A program made the translations under genes and the position numbers. Shown here one piece after another: positions 16,951 to 25,884 of a stretch of 49,618 nucleotides of DNA. This DNA is from SAR202 cluster bacterium (GTDB lineage: Bacteria > Chloroflexota > Dehalococcoidia > UBA3495): contig VFFT01000119.1 of assembly GCA_009392775.1 (NCBI GenBank), forward strand, positions 1 through 49,618, in the 5' to 3' direction. How positions within the stretch are numbered: the stretch's first letter is position 1; every line of letters begins with the position of its first letter. Below the pieces are notes generated by a model. It was not told where the DNA came from. It worked only from the letters and a program-made list of their open reading frames with translations, and ran no database searches.

Positions 16951-17507
16951 GCTAATTCTTTTCCAAATTTTATGTGTGACCTGCATGTACCATTTCTACT
17001 TGAAGTTGTAATTAAAACACCGCAAGCAAGACATCTTCCTACATATTTATTTTTTATGCAGTCAGGGCATCTAGCTCTACCATGTAGTTTTAATATATGT
17101 TTCCATGTTTTTGTGTGAGTTCCGCATGCAGAACAAATAGTATCTACGTTACGCGTCATTTTTTTAACACGCCTGTATCGCTCTTCTTTACATTTCGATT
17201 TACCGCAGATAAGCATTTTTAAAGAAGCTACTCTACTAGCGATAGTGCGAACCGGATCACCGCATACTTCACAACTTTGTTCTTCTATTGATCTATTACA
17301 GCAAGTAGATTGGTATTGATAGGAGGGCAGAAACTTTTTATCACAATATGGACAAATTCTTTCTCGGGATTTCCATCCCTTAGTTGTTGAAGTTAATAGG
17401 TACTGACGAACTCTTTCTCGGGAGATGTTTAATAAACGCCCTATTTCAGACTTACTGTGTCCTTGTTCAAATAGTTCATGAGCTTTAATACGATTTTCAC
17501 TGAGCAT
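16926..17507 (-). CDS. HTH (RVRQ-type) and zinc-ribbon regulator
   Basis: 193 aa with an AGGAGG ribosome site 9 nt upstream of ATG. Residues about 5-38 form a sigma-region-4-like helix-turn-helix (GHSKSEIGRLLNISRERVRQYL). At least four Cys-pair modules follow (CPYCDKKF, CEVCGD, CSACGTH, CPDCIKNK, CLACGV). Probably a DNA-binding transcription regulator. The same HTH-plus-zinc layout recurs at 22261. Last gene of the leftward helicase operon. Confidence 0.75.
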   Translation of the reverse strand: MLSENRIKAHELFEQGHSKSEIGRLLNISRERVRQYLLTSTTKGWKSRERICPYCDKKFLPSYQYQSTCCNRSIEEQSCEVCGDPVRTIASRVASLKMLICGKSKCKEERYRRVKKMTRNVDTICSACGTHTKTWKHILKLHGRARCPDCIKNKYVGRCLACGVLITTSSRNGTCRSHIKFGKELAYSESSSK

Positions 17508-17520
17508 AAGAGTTAGCCTC

Positions 17521-19188
17521 CTATTGATAACTCTTTAGCACCTCATCAATCGCACTCTCTTCTGTATCTACTCTTGTATTTTCAAAATTACTATCTAACA
17601 CTTGCTGCATTATTTCGCGCTTACTATCTATGACCTTTGCCATTTTTTCATCAAATGTTTTCTCGACCTGCATGTACTGAATAAGAACTCCATTGTTTTG
17701 TCCTATCCTATGTACTCGGTCTTCCATCTGTTCTTCTAATGCGGGGGACCATTGTCTCTCAACAAATAAAGCATTACTTGCTGCGGTTAATGTAACTCCC
17801 ATACCCATAGCAGAACTTGCTAGAAAAACCATACAGTTTTCGTCTTCTTGGAATATATCTATATACTTTTGTCTGTTTTCATTCGCTGTACTACCGTCTG
17901 CACGTACATATTTAATCTTTGCTTGTCTCACAGTTTCTTCAAGTTTATCGAGTACGTCACGATGATGTGCAAATACGACTAATTTATTGTCTCCTTCTAC
18001 AACTTGCTTAATATAATTACCTGCTAAGTCCACTTTAGCCATACCAATAGTGTGTCTTAACAACCCTAACTTAGCTAATACATCTGGAATTTGGAGATTT
18101 CTATTACTTTTTACTTGTTCTAGACTCCAAACAAGATCCTTTTCAGTTTTAATATACTCTTTTCTATACTTAGAAGGTAGTTCCAAATAGATATTTTGCC
18201 TTCTTTTTTCTGGTAATTCAGTTAATACCTGTGATTTTTTACGTCTTAACATCAAAGATTTAAGTCTTTTTCCTAATTCATCAAGGTTAGTTGCACCAGA
18301 AAATTGCCATATTTGTCTTTTACCGACACGAATTTGTCTTCCACCACAATAACGAGTACCAAAATAGATCCAATTATTGAATTGTTTTGGAGAAATCATG
18401 TTTAAAAAGTTATAAAACTCTATTGGTCGGTTCATAATTGGTGTACCAGATAACCCAATTATGTATTTAGCCTTACGTCCTAAGACTTTAGCGGTCTTAC
18501 TTCTCTTAGCTTTTGATTCTTTAATAGCAGTAACTTCATCAAATACGATAGATTCGACATTAACCTTGTCGATATCTTCCATACGCCAGATTAAGTCATA
18601 GTTAATTACATAGAAATCTTTATCTAATTCAAATTCATCTTTGCCATTACGAATTAATTGAACATTAGCATCCGGTATCCATTTCTTTATTTCTCTATAC
18701 CAGTTTTGTTTAACAGATGCGGGGCAAATTATCATGGCGGGTCTTATTTCTTTATGTATTGATAACCATGCAATAGTTTCAATAGTCTTACCAAGACCCA
18801 TCTCATCAGCAATAAGTACACCTTTACCTTCTTTATAAACTTCTTCCATGTAAGCTACGCATAACTCTTGATATGGAAATAAGTCATAAGGAAGTGAAAG
18901 GGAATTACGTATGTCATTAACATACGCTATGGTGTCAGGATCATTAAGATCGCTAACAGATGCAGCCCCACCAAGTTCTAGCAAGGCTGCGGAAGTTCCT
19001 TTAGTCTGCTCTGCAAGATTAGAAAGACCGTTGGCTATCTCAGGGTAGAAACCACGGATATGGCTAATTGCTAGGTCCGCAAATTCATCCGATACTTCCC
19101 ACGCCTTTTCATCAGGTAACCATGTACGCGTTGGGATAGTCTTTATCTTCTCTATTAGAGCAGGGTTATATGGAAAATTAAGCTTCAT
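17521..19188 (-). CDS. SNF2-family DNA-dependent ATPase/helicase
   Basis: 555 aa. Walker A at 127-135 (ADEMGLGKT), DEVT box at 217-220, motif III LSGTP near 246, and the C-terminal RecA lobe with SSAMGMGVTL and the SNF2 signature DRVHRIGQ near 490. The N-terminal 45 residues (FPYNPALIEKIKTIPTRTW) resemble the HARP-like module of SMARCAL1-type annealing helicases. Phage versions act in replication or recombination. Ends 13 nt before the regulator gene and overlaps its upstream gene by 11 nt. Confidence 0.92.
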   Translation of the reverse strand: MKLNFPYNPALIEKIKTIPTRTWLPDEKAWEVSDEFADLAISHIRGFYPEIANGLSNLAEQTKGTSAALLELGGAASVSDLNDPDTIAYVNDIRNSLSLPYDLFPYQELCVAYMEEVYKEGKGVLIADEMGLGKTIETIAWLSIHKEIRPAMIICPASVKQNWYREIKKWIPDANVQLIRNGKDEFELDKDFYVINYDLIWRMEDIDKVNVESIVFDEVTAIKESKAKRSKTAKVLGRKAKYIIGLSGTPIMNRPIEFYNFLNMISPKQFNNWIYFGTRYCGGRQIRVGKRQIWQFSGATNLDELGKRLKSLMLRRKKSQVLTELPEKRRQNIYLELPSKYRKEYIKTEKDLVWSLEQVKSNRNLQIPDVLAKLGLLRHTIGMAKVDLAGNYIKQVVEGDNKLVVFAHHRDVLDKLEETVRQAKIKYVRADGSTANENRQKYIDIFQEDENCMVFLASSAMGMGVTLTAASNALFVERQWSPALEEQMEDRVHRIGQNNGVLIQYMQVEKTFDEKMAKVIDSKREIMQQVLDSNFENTRVDTEESAIDEVLKSYQ

Positions 19189-19780
19189 GTTCTTCGATTT
19201 TCAGTATTATTGGCTGTCCTTTTGATACAGCCCATTTAACTTTTATCGGTTTGCCGTACATATGTTCCATTATCATGGCATCTTCATATATGGATTGAAG
19301 TTCTTTGTTGTATTCATCAACAATATAGTATCCACTTAAAAATGCACTGGCATACTCTACTTCAGATACCCAATCTCCTCTGGCGTTCCAACCATTCCGA
19401 GATAGATATAAGAACGGTTTACCATCAATAGTGGGGTGTTCATATTCCAGTAACACCATATGTTTAGGTACGATAGGAAAACCTTCTATAAACTTAGCGT
19501 TATCTACATAAACACTAGTAATCATAGTTCCTGAGAACGCAAAGTTAGTGGAGCGACTTACATTACTGTAATCATTAGCAACCTGATGTATTGTGCGGTT
19601 ATCCTTATCATCTATGTCATCGCACCATTCACAGTTACCCCAAGGTTGATCAGTACATCCATTACCGCATGTAGCCACCATACCTTGGTGATATCCTTTC
19701 TTATCGTATTTATACTTACTTGCTAGCATTACCAATTTGTTATAACCATCCTTCCCTGCATTCCATCGCTCTTTTGCCAT
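19178..19780 (-). CDS. Hypothetical protein, 200 aa
   Basis: N-terminal Cys cluster CGNGCTDQPWGNCEWC (four Cys) suggests a metal site; the rest is mixed alpha/beta with many aromatics. It overlaps the upstream gene by 52 nt, more than usual here, so a start slightly further in is possible. No family recognised; co-transcribed with the helicase. Confidence 0.65.
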   Translation of the reverse strand: MAKERWNAGKDGYNKLVMLASKYKYDKKGYHQGMVATCGNGCTDQPWGNCEWCDDIDDKDNRTIHQVANDYSNVSRSTNFAFSGTMITSVYVDNAKFIEGFPIVPKHMVLLEYEHPTIDGKPFLYLSRNGWNARGDWVSEVEYASAFLSGYYIVDEYNKELQSIYEDAMIMEHMYGKPIKVKWAVSKGQPIILKIEEHEA

Positions 19781-20199
19781 TCTCGTAGTTTTCGTGTGCC
19801 ATCTCTGTTGGTATCTATAATTCCTGTATACCCTGCCACTACTCCTTCACCTTTTCTCACTACCATCACTATGGCAATGTCATCTCTATCCTCTGGAGGT
19901 AGGTCACGTATTTGTTTGCCTTGTTCATACATTCTTTCTGCGGATTTTTTGAACGTAGTACCCCACCCTTCATAAACATGAGCATATTGTGTGATGTTCT
20001 TTTCACGTAGAAGTTTTGTTACGCCTTCTATCTGTAATGCTTTCTCCATTTCAGAGTTCCCTAGATCGGGAGTAGTTACTCCCACGATCTCTATGTTGTC
20101 TCCAACGTCTAGAAATATCACAGGAAGTAACTCATCATATACACAAGCTAATTCTGCACCTTGTTTAGCGATTTCAGCTATTGATTCACTATCTAACAT
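19729..20199 (-). CDS. Hypothetical protein, 156 aa
   Basis: Start overlaps the stop of the P-loop ATPase gene (TAATG) with AAGGTAAG upstream. Mixed alpha/beta protein with a beta-rich middle (DIAIVMVVRKGEGVVAGYTG). Not recognised; the position between an ATPase and a helicase suggests a DNA-transaction role. Confidence 0.65.
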   Translation of the reverse strand: MLDSESIAEIAKQGAELACVYDELLPVIFLDVGDNIEIVGVTTPDLGNSEMEKALQIEGVTKLLREKNITQYAHVYEGWGTTFKKSAERMYEQGKQIRDLPPEDRDDIAIVMVVRKGEGVVAGYTGIIDTNRDGTRKLREWQKSDGMQGRMVITNW

Positions 20200-20873
20200 T
20201 ACTTACCTTTGCCCTCCGCATCATCAGGTTTGAACGATACAGTTCCATAAGCCTTACTGACTCTATCGCTCCACCAAGTAGGCATTCTTGAAGGCAACAT
20301 AACTGACTCAGCGGTATGGTAGTTCACCGCATATGCCTTCTTTTTAGAATCGCCTCTCAATGCATTAAATGCATCAAACGCTTTCTTTAGTTCGGGTTTG
20401 AATTCTGTTCTACAGAACCTTAAATGTAGAGCGGTAGGTTTCTTCATAATTACATAATCAGCATCAGCAAGTATTTGAACATCTAACTGTCTGTTGTGTT
20501 GATTAATGAATATAAGTAAGTGACCTTTATGACGGCATACAGCAATCAACTGGAGCCACATCACATTATTAGCGGATTGTGATCTCCTAGCATTCGCTAT
20601 AAAAGACGCCTCATCTAAAACCACAATAGATGGTTTAAGATCAGCCACTTCCTCTACAGAATCTATATGTTTAATTCTTTTAGGTAGAGCTTTACGAGCA
20701 TCTTCGGGTATACCCAAAGCTGCTATTTGTGTTCTCTTTTTTCTTCTTGTGAGTTTCTTTTTGGTTTCTTCTGCAAACCACCATGCAAGTGCAGACTTGC
20801 CCTCACCCCGGTGACCAGTAATGACCACAACTCCTTCAGTAGGCATTTTTGCCCAAGTAATATTTGTCGCCAA
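20199..20873 (-). CDS. P-loop ATPase (Zot/FtsK-like DNA pump type possible)
   Basis: 224 aa. Walker A at 20-27 (GHRGEGKS) and Walker B at 84-89 (VVLDEAS). The later segment HLLIFINQHNRQLDVQILADADYVI resembles Zot-like and FtsK/HerA-like ATPases. Start chosen at TTG 20873 because AAAAGGAG lies 8 nt upstream. First gene after the promoter at 20939, so it heads the helicase operon. Exact role unknown. Confidence 0.7.
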   Translation of the reverse strand: MATNITWAKMPTEGVVVITGHRGEGKSALAWWFAEETKKKLTRRKKRTQIAALGIPEDARKALPKRIKHIDSVEEVADLKPSIVVLDEASFIANARRSQSANNVMWLQLIAVCRHKGHLLIFINQHNRQLDVQILADADYVIMKKPTALHLRFCRTEFKPELKKAFDAFNALRGDSKKKAYAVNYHTAESVMLPSRMPTWWSDRVSKAYGTVSFKPDDAEGKGK

Positions 20874-20938
20874 CGCACGACTCCTTTTATGTTATTTTGA
20901 TGGGCGTAATATACAGCCACGTACCACCCACCAATAAG

Positions 20939-20969
20939 ATTGTACCATATTACTATATACGTTTGTCAA
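20939..20969 (-). promoter_or_regulatory. Phage promoter, TTGACAAACGTA class
   Basis: On the minus strand TTGACA, 19-nt spacer, TGG TACAAT. Drives the ATPase-helicase-regulator operon. Confidence 0.8.
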
Positions 20970-21014
20970 GTACCATATAGTAATTGATTTTATTGTTCGA
21001 CCTAATTCTTTTAT

Positions 21015-21677
21015 CTAATTTGTTATTAAAATACCTTGTGATCGTAAGACCCGAACTTTTTCTGGATCTATAATTATTTCCTCTTCATTTCTTCCATTAA
21101 GGAAGGCTAGTATGTCTTCTTTCTTACACATGCCTTCTGCAATCTTTGCATCTTCTGAACCCCATCTCTTTGCGAATTCTTCCGCCTTTTCATAAGAAAG
21201 AGTCCAACTAATTCCATCGGCATGTTCTTCATCGCCATAACCTCTAAAAACGTTTATGTCTTTATCAGGAAGTCTGGCTAAAACGCGCCTTTCTTTACCA
21301 TTCATTAGTTTTCTTTTGTTAGGTAATTTACGCGTAAACAGTTGTATCCATATATCTTTATTGACTGTTGGGAACTCCGCATCTATCCATATATAAGACA
21401 AGAGTTGCCAATAATCTTTTTTATCAAGTTCTGAGGCTATGCTCATAAACGCATCCAATCTATAAGGACGCTCATGGAGCATTAACCAGTTTTCCCACTT
21501 CTTAGCTTTTCTGGCTTTTTCAGCCTCTTTAAGTTTCGCTTTATAAGCAGAGTTGACTACTTCTATAAAAGAATCGTCATAACCCGCCCAAAAGAGTAGT
21601 GGGTGTTTTATAAAGTCACCTAGGTCCGTATCTCTATCTAAATATAATTTTAAATCTTCATGCAGTTCTTCTAGCAT
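21015..21677 (-). CDS. ADP-ribosyltransferase-like protein
   Basis: 220 aa. The C-terminal part carries an R-S-E triad layout: R145 in VFRGYG, SWT at 157-159 in GISWTLS, and E198-E-E200 before a beta strand (EEEIIIDPEKV), the arrangement of arginine-specific-type mono-ADP-ribosyltransferases. The helical N-terminal about 135 residues would be a targeting or partner domain. Phage ARTs modify host RNA polymerase, ribosomal proteins or RNA; the target here is unknown. It overlaps the zinc-ribbon gene upstream by 20 nt. Confidence 0.7.
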   Translation of the reverse strand: MLEELHEDLKLYLDRDTDLGDFIKHPLLFWAGYDDSFIEVVNSAYKAKLKEAEKARKAKKWENWLMLHERPYRLDAFMSIASELDKKDYWQLLSYIWIDAEFPTVNKDIWIQLFTRKLPNKRKLMNGKERRVLARLPDKDINVFRGYGDEEHADGISWTLSYEKAEEFAKRWGSEDAKIAEGMCKKEDILAFLNGRNEEEIIIDPEKVRVLRSQGILITN

Positions 21678-21831
21678 TCTTTCTTAATTCTTTTTTCCTT
21701 TTTGTTAGTTTTTTGTTTTCTTTTCGTCTGTATGTATCATAATCGGCATAGCCACATGAAACGCATGTAACTACATCGTCTAAATCTTTATAAATATGTC
21801 CATTGCACTTCGGGCATTTAGAATTTGCCAT
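21658..21831 (-). CDS. Small zinc-ribbon protein, 57 aa
   Basis: Read directly: ATG 21831 to TGA 21658. It begins MANSKCPKCNGH, then CVSCGY, giving a CxxC...CxxC ribbon, and ends with a Lys/Arg-rich helix (KKLTKRKKELRKN). Probably a nucleic-acid-binding mini-protein. It overlaps both the preceding membrane-protein gene and the ART gene. Confidence 0.7.
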   Translation of the reverse strand: MANSKCPKCNGHIYKDLDDVVTCVSCGYADYDTYRRKENKKLTKRKKELRKNARRTA

Positions 21832-22027
21832 CTAACATAATATTTATTAAAACTGCTATTAGTATTGTATTTGCTAACGTTGATACTACTAACACGAACA
21901 TTAAGATTCGTGTATTCAATATAGTTCTTCTTAATAAGGGGTGGGTCTGTTCTCGAACCATTTTCTGTAAATCATCTACTCTGTTCTTATAATTTTGTAT
22001 ATCGTGCGTATTCACGTATTTTCCCAA
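21818..22027 (-). CDS. Small membrane protein, 69 aa
   Basis: A charged N-terminal helix (about 10-35) is followed by one hydrophobic helix (about 40-65, LMFVLVVSTLANTILIAVL). N-in single-pass topology is likely. Overlaps the zinc-ribbon gene by 14 nt. No family recognised. Confidence 0.65.
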   Translation of the reverse strand: MGKYVNTHDIQNYKNRVDDLQKMVREQTHPLLRRTILNTRILMFVLVVSTLANTILIAVLINIMLDGKF

Positions 22028-22036
22028 TCAGATCGT

Positions 22037-22258
22037 TCATATAGTTGCCTCCTCACAATCTGCACACATTACTTCACCGGAAGTCCCGACTCGTAGCTGT
22101 GCTGTATTTATCTCTTTGTTACACCTATAACAAATTGTTCTAAACGGTCCCTTTATATTCCCCTGTAAAATATAGGCTAGCTGAGAACACTTCTCACAAT
22201 TGTGAGTGTTGATATGTTTGATAGTGTCCTCAACAAGCCTTCGCAGATTATACGGCAT
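22037..22258 (-). CDS. Double zinc-finger protein, 73 aa
   Basis: Three CxxC pairs (CEKCSQ, CYRCNK, CADCEE) point to two zinc sites. Starts 2 nt after the stop of the HTH/zinc gene. Function unknown. Confidence 0.65.
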   Translation of the reverse strand: MPYNLRRLVEDTIKHINTHNCEKCSQLAYILQGNIKGPFRTICYRCNKEINTAQLRVGTSGEVMCADCEEATI

Positions 22259-22260
22259 TA

Positions 22261-22860
22261 TTACTCCGAATAATCAGCCATGATGTCTCTTAGTGGACGA
22301 TTATTACCATCATCGGTATATTCGTTATATATAGGTGATGTATTCCACCATTTCTTTTTCTTCATAAGTTCATAAAAACATTTCTTATCGCAATATAGAT
22401 TACCTTTGTAGCCACGATCTGGTGAGGTTCTTATTCGATACTGGCTATATGTAAGTACAAATTCCTTGCCACAATTGTTACAAGCACAATTAACTGGCTT
22501 AGGTTTACAAGTAGGGCATATCTTTACTGGTCTATTAGTCCCCTTTATAAGAGGCATCATCGAATTGCATTCTGGACATATATTCGCTACTCGTACAGCA
22601 TCGGGTCCATTTTTTGCATTCGGTTTATCTATATTCATTTTGTTGCAAATCTGCCTCACCCTTTCATGGGAGATGCTGTAATTGCGTTCATCAGTTAACA
22701 GTTGTGCTAATCCTCTTAAACTTAAATCCTTCTGATTTTCTTTATGTTCATCAATTATTTCTTTTATCCTGAGTCCTAGTTGGTAGGTTGCCTCAGTCAT
22801 TCTTATAGTTCCGCTAGCGGTCTTTCTTCCTGACTCGTCTAGGTATACATACGTTTCCAA
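22261..22860 (-). CDS. HTH (RVRQ-type) and zinc-ribbon regulator
   Basis: 199 aa. After a beta start, residues about 25-75 contain a helix-turn-helix ending SISHERVRQICNKM, the sigma-region-4-like RVRQ signature, then zinc modules CPECNS, CPTCKP, CACNNCGKEF and a further C-x3-C (CDKKC). Same architecture as the protein at 16926. First gene after the promoter near 22.9 kb; likely a transcription regulator. Confidence 0.75.
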   Translation of the reverse strand: METYVYLDESGRKTASGTIRMTEATYQLGLRIKEIIDEHKENQKDLSLRGLAQLLTDERNYSISHERVRQICNKMNIDKPNAKNGPDAVRVANICPECNSMMPLIKGTNRPVKICPTCKPKPVNCACNNCGKEFVLTYSQYRIRTSPDRGYKGNLYCDKKCFYELMKKKKWWNTSPIYNEYTDDGNNRPLRDIMADYSE

Positions 22861-22896
22861 ATTTTGTTCTCCTTTTCATTTGCTCTCCTTCTATAA

Positions 22897-22924
22897 TTTA
22901 TATAATATATTCTGTGTTTGTCAA
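22897..22924 (-). promoter_or_regulatory. Phage promoter, TTGACAAAC class
   Basis: TTGACAAAC on the minus strand; the -10 is ambiguous (TATAAA at 16 nt or TAAATT at 18 nt). Drives the regulator-to-ART operon. Confidence 0.65.
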
Positions 22925-22931
22925 CCCTAAA

Positions 22932-23165
22932 TCACTCTTCTTTTAACTTTTTGGTTACTACATATTCTTTTTCCATCTCAAATTGCAGAACATAAGCAAC
23001 GCACCTTTTACAACGACCTTCATGCTCACGCCATTCTTCTTCATTATCAGCCTTAGATAAATTTTCGATCATATGTGCTAAATGGTCTGAGAGATATTCG
23101 GCTAGGTCATCATTATTGTCTAACCTAGCCTTAATCAGTCGAAATAAAATAATCTGAAGTGGCAT
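22932..23165 (-). CDS. Hypothetical protein, 77 aa
   Basis: Helical, acidic small protein with one CxxC (CKRC) near the middle. Last gene of a three-gene unit whose promoter is at 24029; 4 nt after the previous stop. Not recognised. Confidence 0.6.
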   Translation of the reverse strand: MPLQIILFRLIKARLDNNDDLAEYLSDHLAHMIENLSKADNEEEWREHEGRCKRCVAYVLQFEMEKEYVVTKKLKEE

Positions 23166-23169
23166 CTCT

Positions 23170-23484
23170 TTACCTCGCTATAAAGGTTTCCCTTAGTTGG
23201 TACTCACTACCAAACCAATCGTTCTCTGTGCCTTCAAAACCAGTAAGTATGAGATCGGTAATTCCATCACCTTGATCCATCCAATCGGTAATCTGATCTT
23301 TAACAGACCGTATCAAGGTATCTCTTTGCCAATCCTCGAGTTTTTCCCATGAGCCTTCTCCGTACTGCTCATCAAATTTTTCCATCACATCATCGCCCCC
23401 TATTGCAAAGACGGTTCGGTTGCGGTCAAAAGCATCAATCACATTAGCGTGTTTCGCCTGTTCTTTAGTTATTAGATAATTCAT
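23170..23484 (-). CDS. Hypothetical protein, 104 aa
   Basis: AAAAGGAG ribosome site. Acidic, Trp-containing small protein; start overlaps the end of the upstream gene by 20 nt. Not recognised. Confidence 0.6.
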   Translation of the reverse strand: MNYLITKEQAKHANVIDAFDRNRTVFAIGGDDVMEKFDEQYGEGSWEKLEDWQRDTLIRSVKDQITDWMDQGDGITDLILTGFEGTENDWFGSEYQLRETFIAR

Positions 23485-24007
23485 ATATATTCTCCTTTTC
23501 TAGTTCTAATAATTTTTTTCTTAAACTTTGTCTTGATCCATTCAAATCCAGTACCATTCGTTCAGTCCATTCGCTCTTGTCCCATCTATTGCTATATACA
23601 ATTAGTTTTGGGTAATTAACGCGACCTTTAGGTACATCAAATACATAAGCCCAATCACATGCAACGTCATAGTCCTGATCAACGGTCCACTTTTTAGCGA
23701 CAATTTTATTGCCTTCCCAATCCTTTCCCAGATCACCACAACAGGCACATCTAGGATGTCTTTCTTCTTCTTTTAGCGGATCATCATTACTATTGAAGTC
23801 AGGTTCAAGTGACCAGTCACATCCTGCTATAGAACTCCAACCGGACTTGTGTTTTTTGGTCAAGACTTTAATTGCCTCCCTAAGACCAAAGTGGTCAATA
23901 GCCTCTAAGATGCTATAACCAACGCCAGTTGGGTAGCCGTCATAGTGGCAGTATTTCCCTTCAAATCCTTCTTCAGTTTTTATTCCTATTATTGAATGTG
24001 TACTCAT
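23465..24007 (-). CDS. Conserved phage protein (MSTxSxIGI family)
   Basis: 180 aa. The start MSTHSIIGIKTEEGFEGKYC and the motif CHYDGYPTGVG belong to a widespread uncharacterised family seen in phages and bacteria that opens with MSTRSLIGI and has YCHWDGYP. A CxxC (CACCG) sits in the middle. First gene after the promoter at 24029, AAGGAAAA ribosome site. Function unknown. Confidence 0.7.
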   Translation of the reverse strand: MSTHSIIGIKTEEGFEGKYCHYDGYPTGVGYSILEAIDHFGLREAIKVLTKKHKSGWSSIAGCDWSLEPDFNSNDDPLKEEERHPRCACCGDLGKDWEGNKIVAKKWTVDQDYDVACDWAYVFDVPKGRVNYPKLIVYSNRWDKSEWTERMVLDLNGSRQSLRKKLLELEKENIYELSNN

Positions 24008-24028
24008 TTGTATTTTCCTTATATTTAT

Positions 24029-24059
24029 ATTTTATCAAATTCATGTATACGTTTGTCAA
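24029..24059 (-). promoter_or_regulatory. Phage promoter, TTGACAAACGTA class
   Basis: Minus-strand TTGACAAACGTA, spacer 19, TGA TAAAAT. Serves the genes 24007 to 22932. Confidence 0.8.
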
Positions 24060-24421
24060 CTAGCTTTGCGGAAGTAGTGCCAATCCCATTTAGAACATTT
24101 ATCACAACCCCCACAATCAAGTCTTCCGAATCCATGTACAAAATCACATTGAAATACTGGATTGTCGGGATCTTCTATAAATTCATCAAATGTTCTTTCA
24201 CTACATGGAAAACATTGCCATGTGTGGGAATCAAACCATGCTATAAATGTATCGCCTTCAAAGATCGGAAGTGGTACGAACTCATACTGATTAGGCGGAG
24301 TATCGTCTGTAAGATCATTAGTAATGAAGTCATTACATTCGGTACACGGTATGAACATATATTGTTTTTCGGGTTTTGATCGTTGTGCCTCGATCTCAGC
24401 CTCTGTAGCCATTCTAGACAT
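24056..24421 (-). CDS. Zinc-binding hypothetical protein, 121 aa
   Basis: Start set at ATG 24421, which overlaps the upstream stop (ATGTCTAG); longer in-frame starts run into the upstream gene. Cys pairs CTECND, CFPCSE and CGGCDKC suggest one or two zinc sites. Its stop overlaps the TTGACA of the next promoter. Not recognised. Confidence 0.65.
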   Translation of the reverse strand: MSRMATEAEIEAQRSKPEKQYMFIPCTECNDFITNDLTDDTPPNQYEFVPLPIFEGDTFIAWFDSHTWQCFPCSERTFDEFIEDPDNPVFQCDFVHGFGRLDCGGCDKCSKWDWHYFRKAS

Positions 24422-24599
24422 TCTTCTTATCAACCTCTTTGTTGTAGTCGAGATAGGCTTGGAGAGTGTCAACAACCTCATTCCAATAATCATCAGATAT
24501 ATCCATATCCTCTAATATGTGTCGAATGATGGAATCATCTCTATTGGCTATCTCAGTTATGATCTCAGCGGATATTATGTGTGCATCTCTCATATACAT
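24414..24599 (-). CDS. Hypothetical protein, 61 aa
   Basis: Small acidic helical protein; start overlaps the previous stop (TAATG). Seventh of the eight genes in the unit led by the promoter at 27180. Not recognised. Confidence 0.55.
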   Translation of the reverse strand: MYMRDAHIISAEIITEIANRDDSIIRHILEDMDISDDYWNEVVDTLQAYLDYNKEVDKKNV

Positions 24600-24916
24600 T
24601 ATCTAGCACCCCCGAATGCCAATCTAATAACCTCAGATGCCTCTATTTGGAATTTTCTATATCCAATAGTCAAGTTGTATGCAAAGTGTCCTTGAGTCAA
24701 TATATCGGAGAAATGTTCCTGTACTCGTCCGGTTAGATGGGCTATATCGTTTATATCCTCTTCACCGTCTAGGACCATCTCTGTTCCCATAGGCATCAGC
24801 GTGATATCAACCGTATCTTCTTTATCTTTTCTAGCCTCTGCAATAAGTTTATTTATGTCTATATCTTTACGAATCATTGATTCATAGGCGCGTCCTGTAT
24901 ATTCCATTACTATCAT
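24599..24916 (-). CDS. Hypothetical protein, 105 aa
   Basis: AAGGAG ribosome site. Mixed alpha/beta, acidic. Not recognised. Confidence 0.6.
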   Translation of the reverse strand: MIVMEYTGRAYESMIRKDIDINKLIAEARKDKEDTVDITLMPMGTEMVLDGEEDINDIAHLTGRVQEHFSDILTQGHFAYNLTIGYRKFQIEASEVIRLAFGGAR

Positions 24917-24931
24917 TTTGTTCTCCTTTTA

Positions 24932-25252
24932 TTAGTATGGTCTGTTGTATCTTTCGTGAGCGATTCCAGTTGTATATGAGTAAGACCCATCTTTGGTAAA
25001 TCGCCAACTTGTTGGTTTAGCAGTACCGTTTTGAATGCTCTCTATAACATCATTAGTTGTTTCAGCCTGACTTCTATGAACACCTTTAAGCCAACCTATA
25101 TCCCATTGCTCAATGATTTCTTGCATATCAAGCCAATCACTTTCATTCTCAAAGGTCATATTCAATGTGAATACTTTTTTAGGTTCTTCATTCCTATCTC
25201 GGTCAGGGCGAAACTCTTCATTTTCAAATTCCCATTCATTTAATTTTTTCAT
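24932..25252 (-). CDS. Hypothetical protein, 106 aa
   Basis: Acidic, Trp-rich; contains a beta strand VFTLNMTFENESDWLDMQEI typical of small ferredoxin-like folds, then a C-terminal basic/aromatic part. Start overlaps the upstream stop by one base. Not recognised. Confidence 0.6.
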   Translation of the reverse strand: MKKLNEWEFENEEFRPDRDRNEEPKKVFTLNMTFENESDWLDMQEIIEQWDIGWLKGVHRSQAETTNDVIESIQNGTAKPTSWRFTKDGSYSYTTGIAHERYNRPY

Positions 25253-25884
25253 TAGTTTGTCTCCCTTGCAGATATTTCTTCTACTAATATATTGTCAGCA
25301 TCATAGTCATATTCTCTGTTTTCGCATTTATTGACGAGATTATTTACGACACACTCACCCATTTTTCCATTACCCTCTTCATGAGCAATTTCGATAGCAC
25401 CTCTTTCTGAAGTGGCATCTACATAGGAGTCATAGAAGTAAGGAATCCTCACATGGTAGCGTTTGACAGTACAAACGTTGTGTATGCCTTCAGCTACATT
25501 AGCCTCTGTGCATCCGCATGACTCTCGTATTGTTATCGTGGAATCACAATATTGCCCCCACTCATTAATCTCATGAGGATTAGGTAAATCAGACTTACCT
25601 CTTATTAATACATCGATATCGTATTGTTCTGTGGGTTTAGGGATATCATGCGTATCTTGCTCAGGATCAGAAATCCAGTTAACTTCATCAATCATTTTCC
25701 GCAACTCTTCTTCTTTATTTTTCTTGATTAATGAATCCTTTAGCGATTCAAGAACCGCTATCGGTAGGTCTACCTTTTTATTCCTTATCGACTTCAAGTT
25801 ATCTATAGCCGACTGAACCGTAAATTCCATCGGTGTGTGTGCTAATGGATCAAATCCATCTATTCCGTGATCTTCAACTTTCAT
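25252..25884 (-). CDS. Hypothetical protein, 210 aa
   Basis: Two-part protein: a helical N-terminal half and a C-terminal half with a Cys-containing beta region (ESCGCTEANVAEG, CTVKRYHVRIPYFYDSYVDA). The latter resembles small Asp/Tyr-rich modules in phage proteins but no family is assigned. Confidence 0.6.
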   Translation of the reverse strand: MKVEDHGIDGFDPLAHTPMEFTVQSAIDNLKSIRNKKVDLPIAVLESLKDSLIKKNKEEELRKMIDEVNWISDPEQDTHDIPKPTEQYDIDVLIRGKSDLPNPHEINEWGQYCDSTITIRESCGCTEANVAEGIHNVCTVKRYHVRIPYFYDSYVDATSERGAIEIAHEEGNGKMGECVVNNLVNKCENREYDYDADNILVEEISARETN

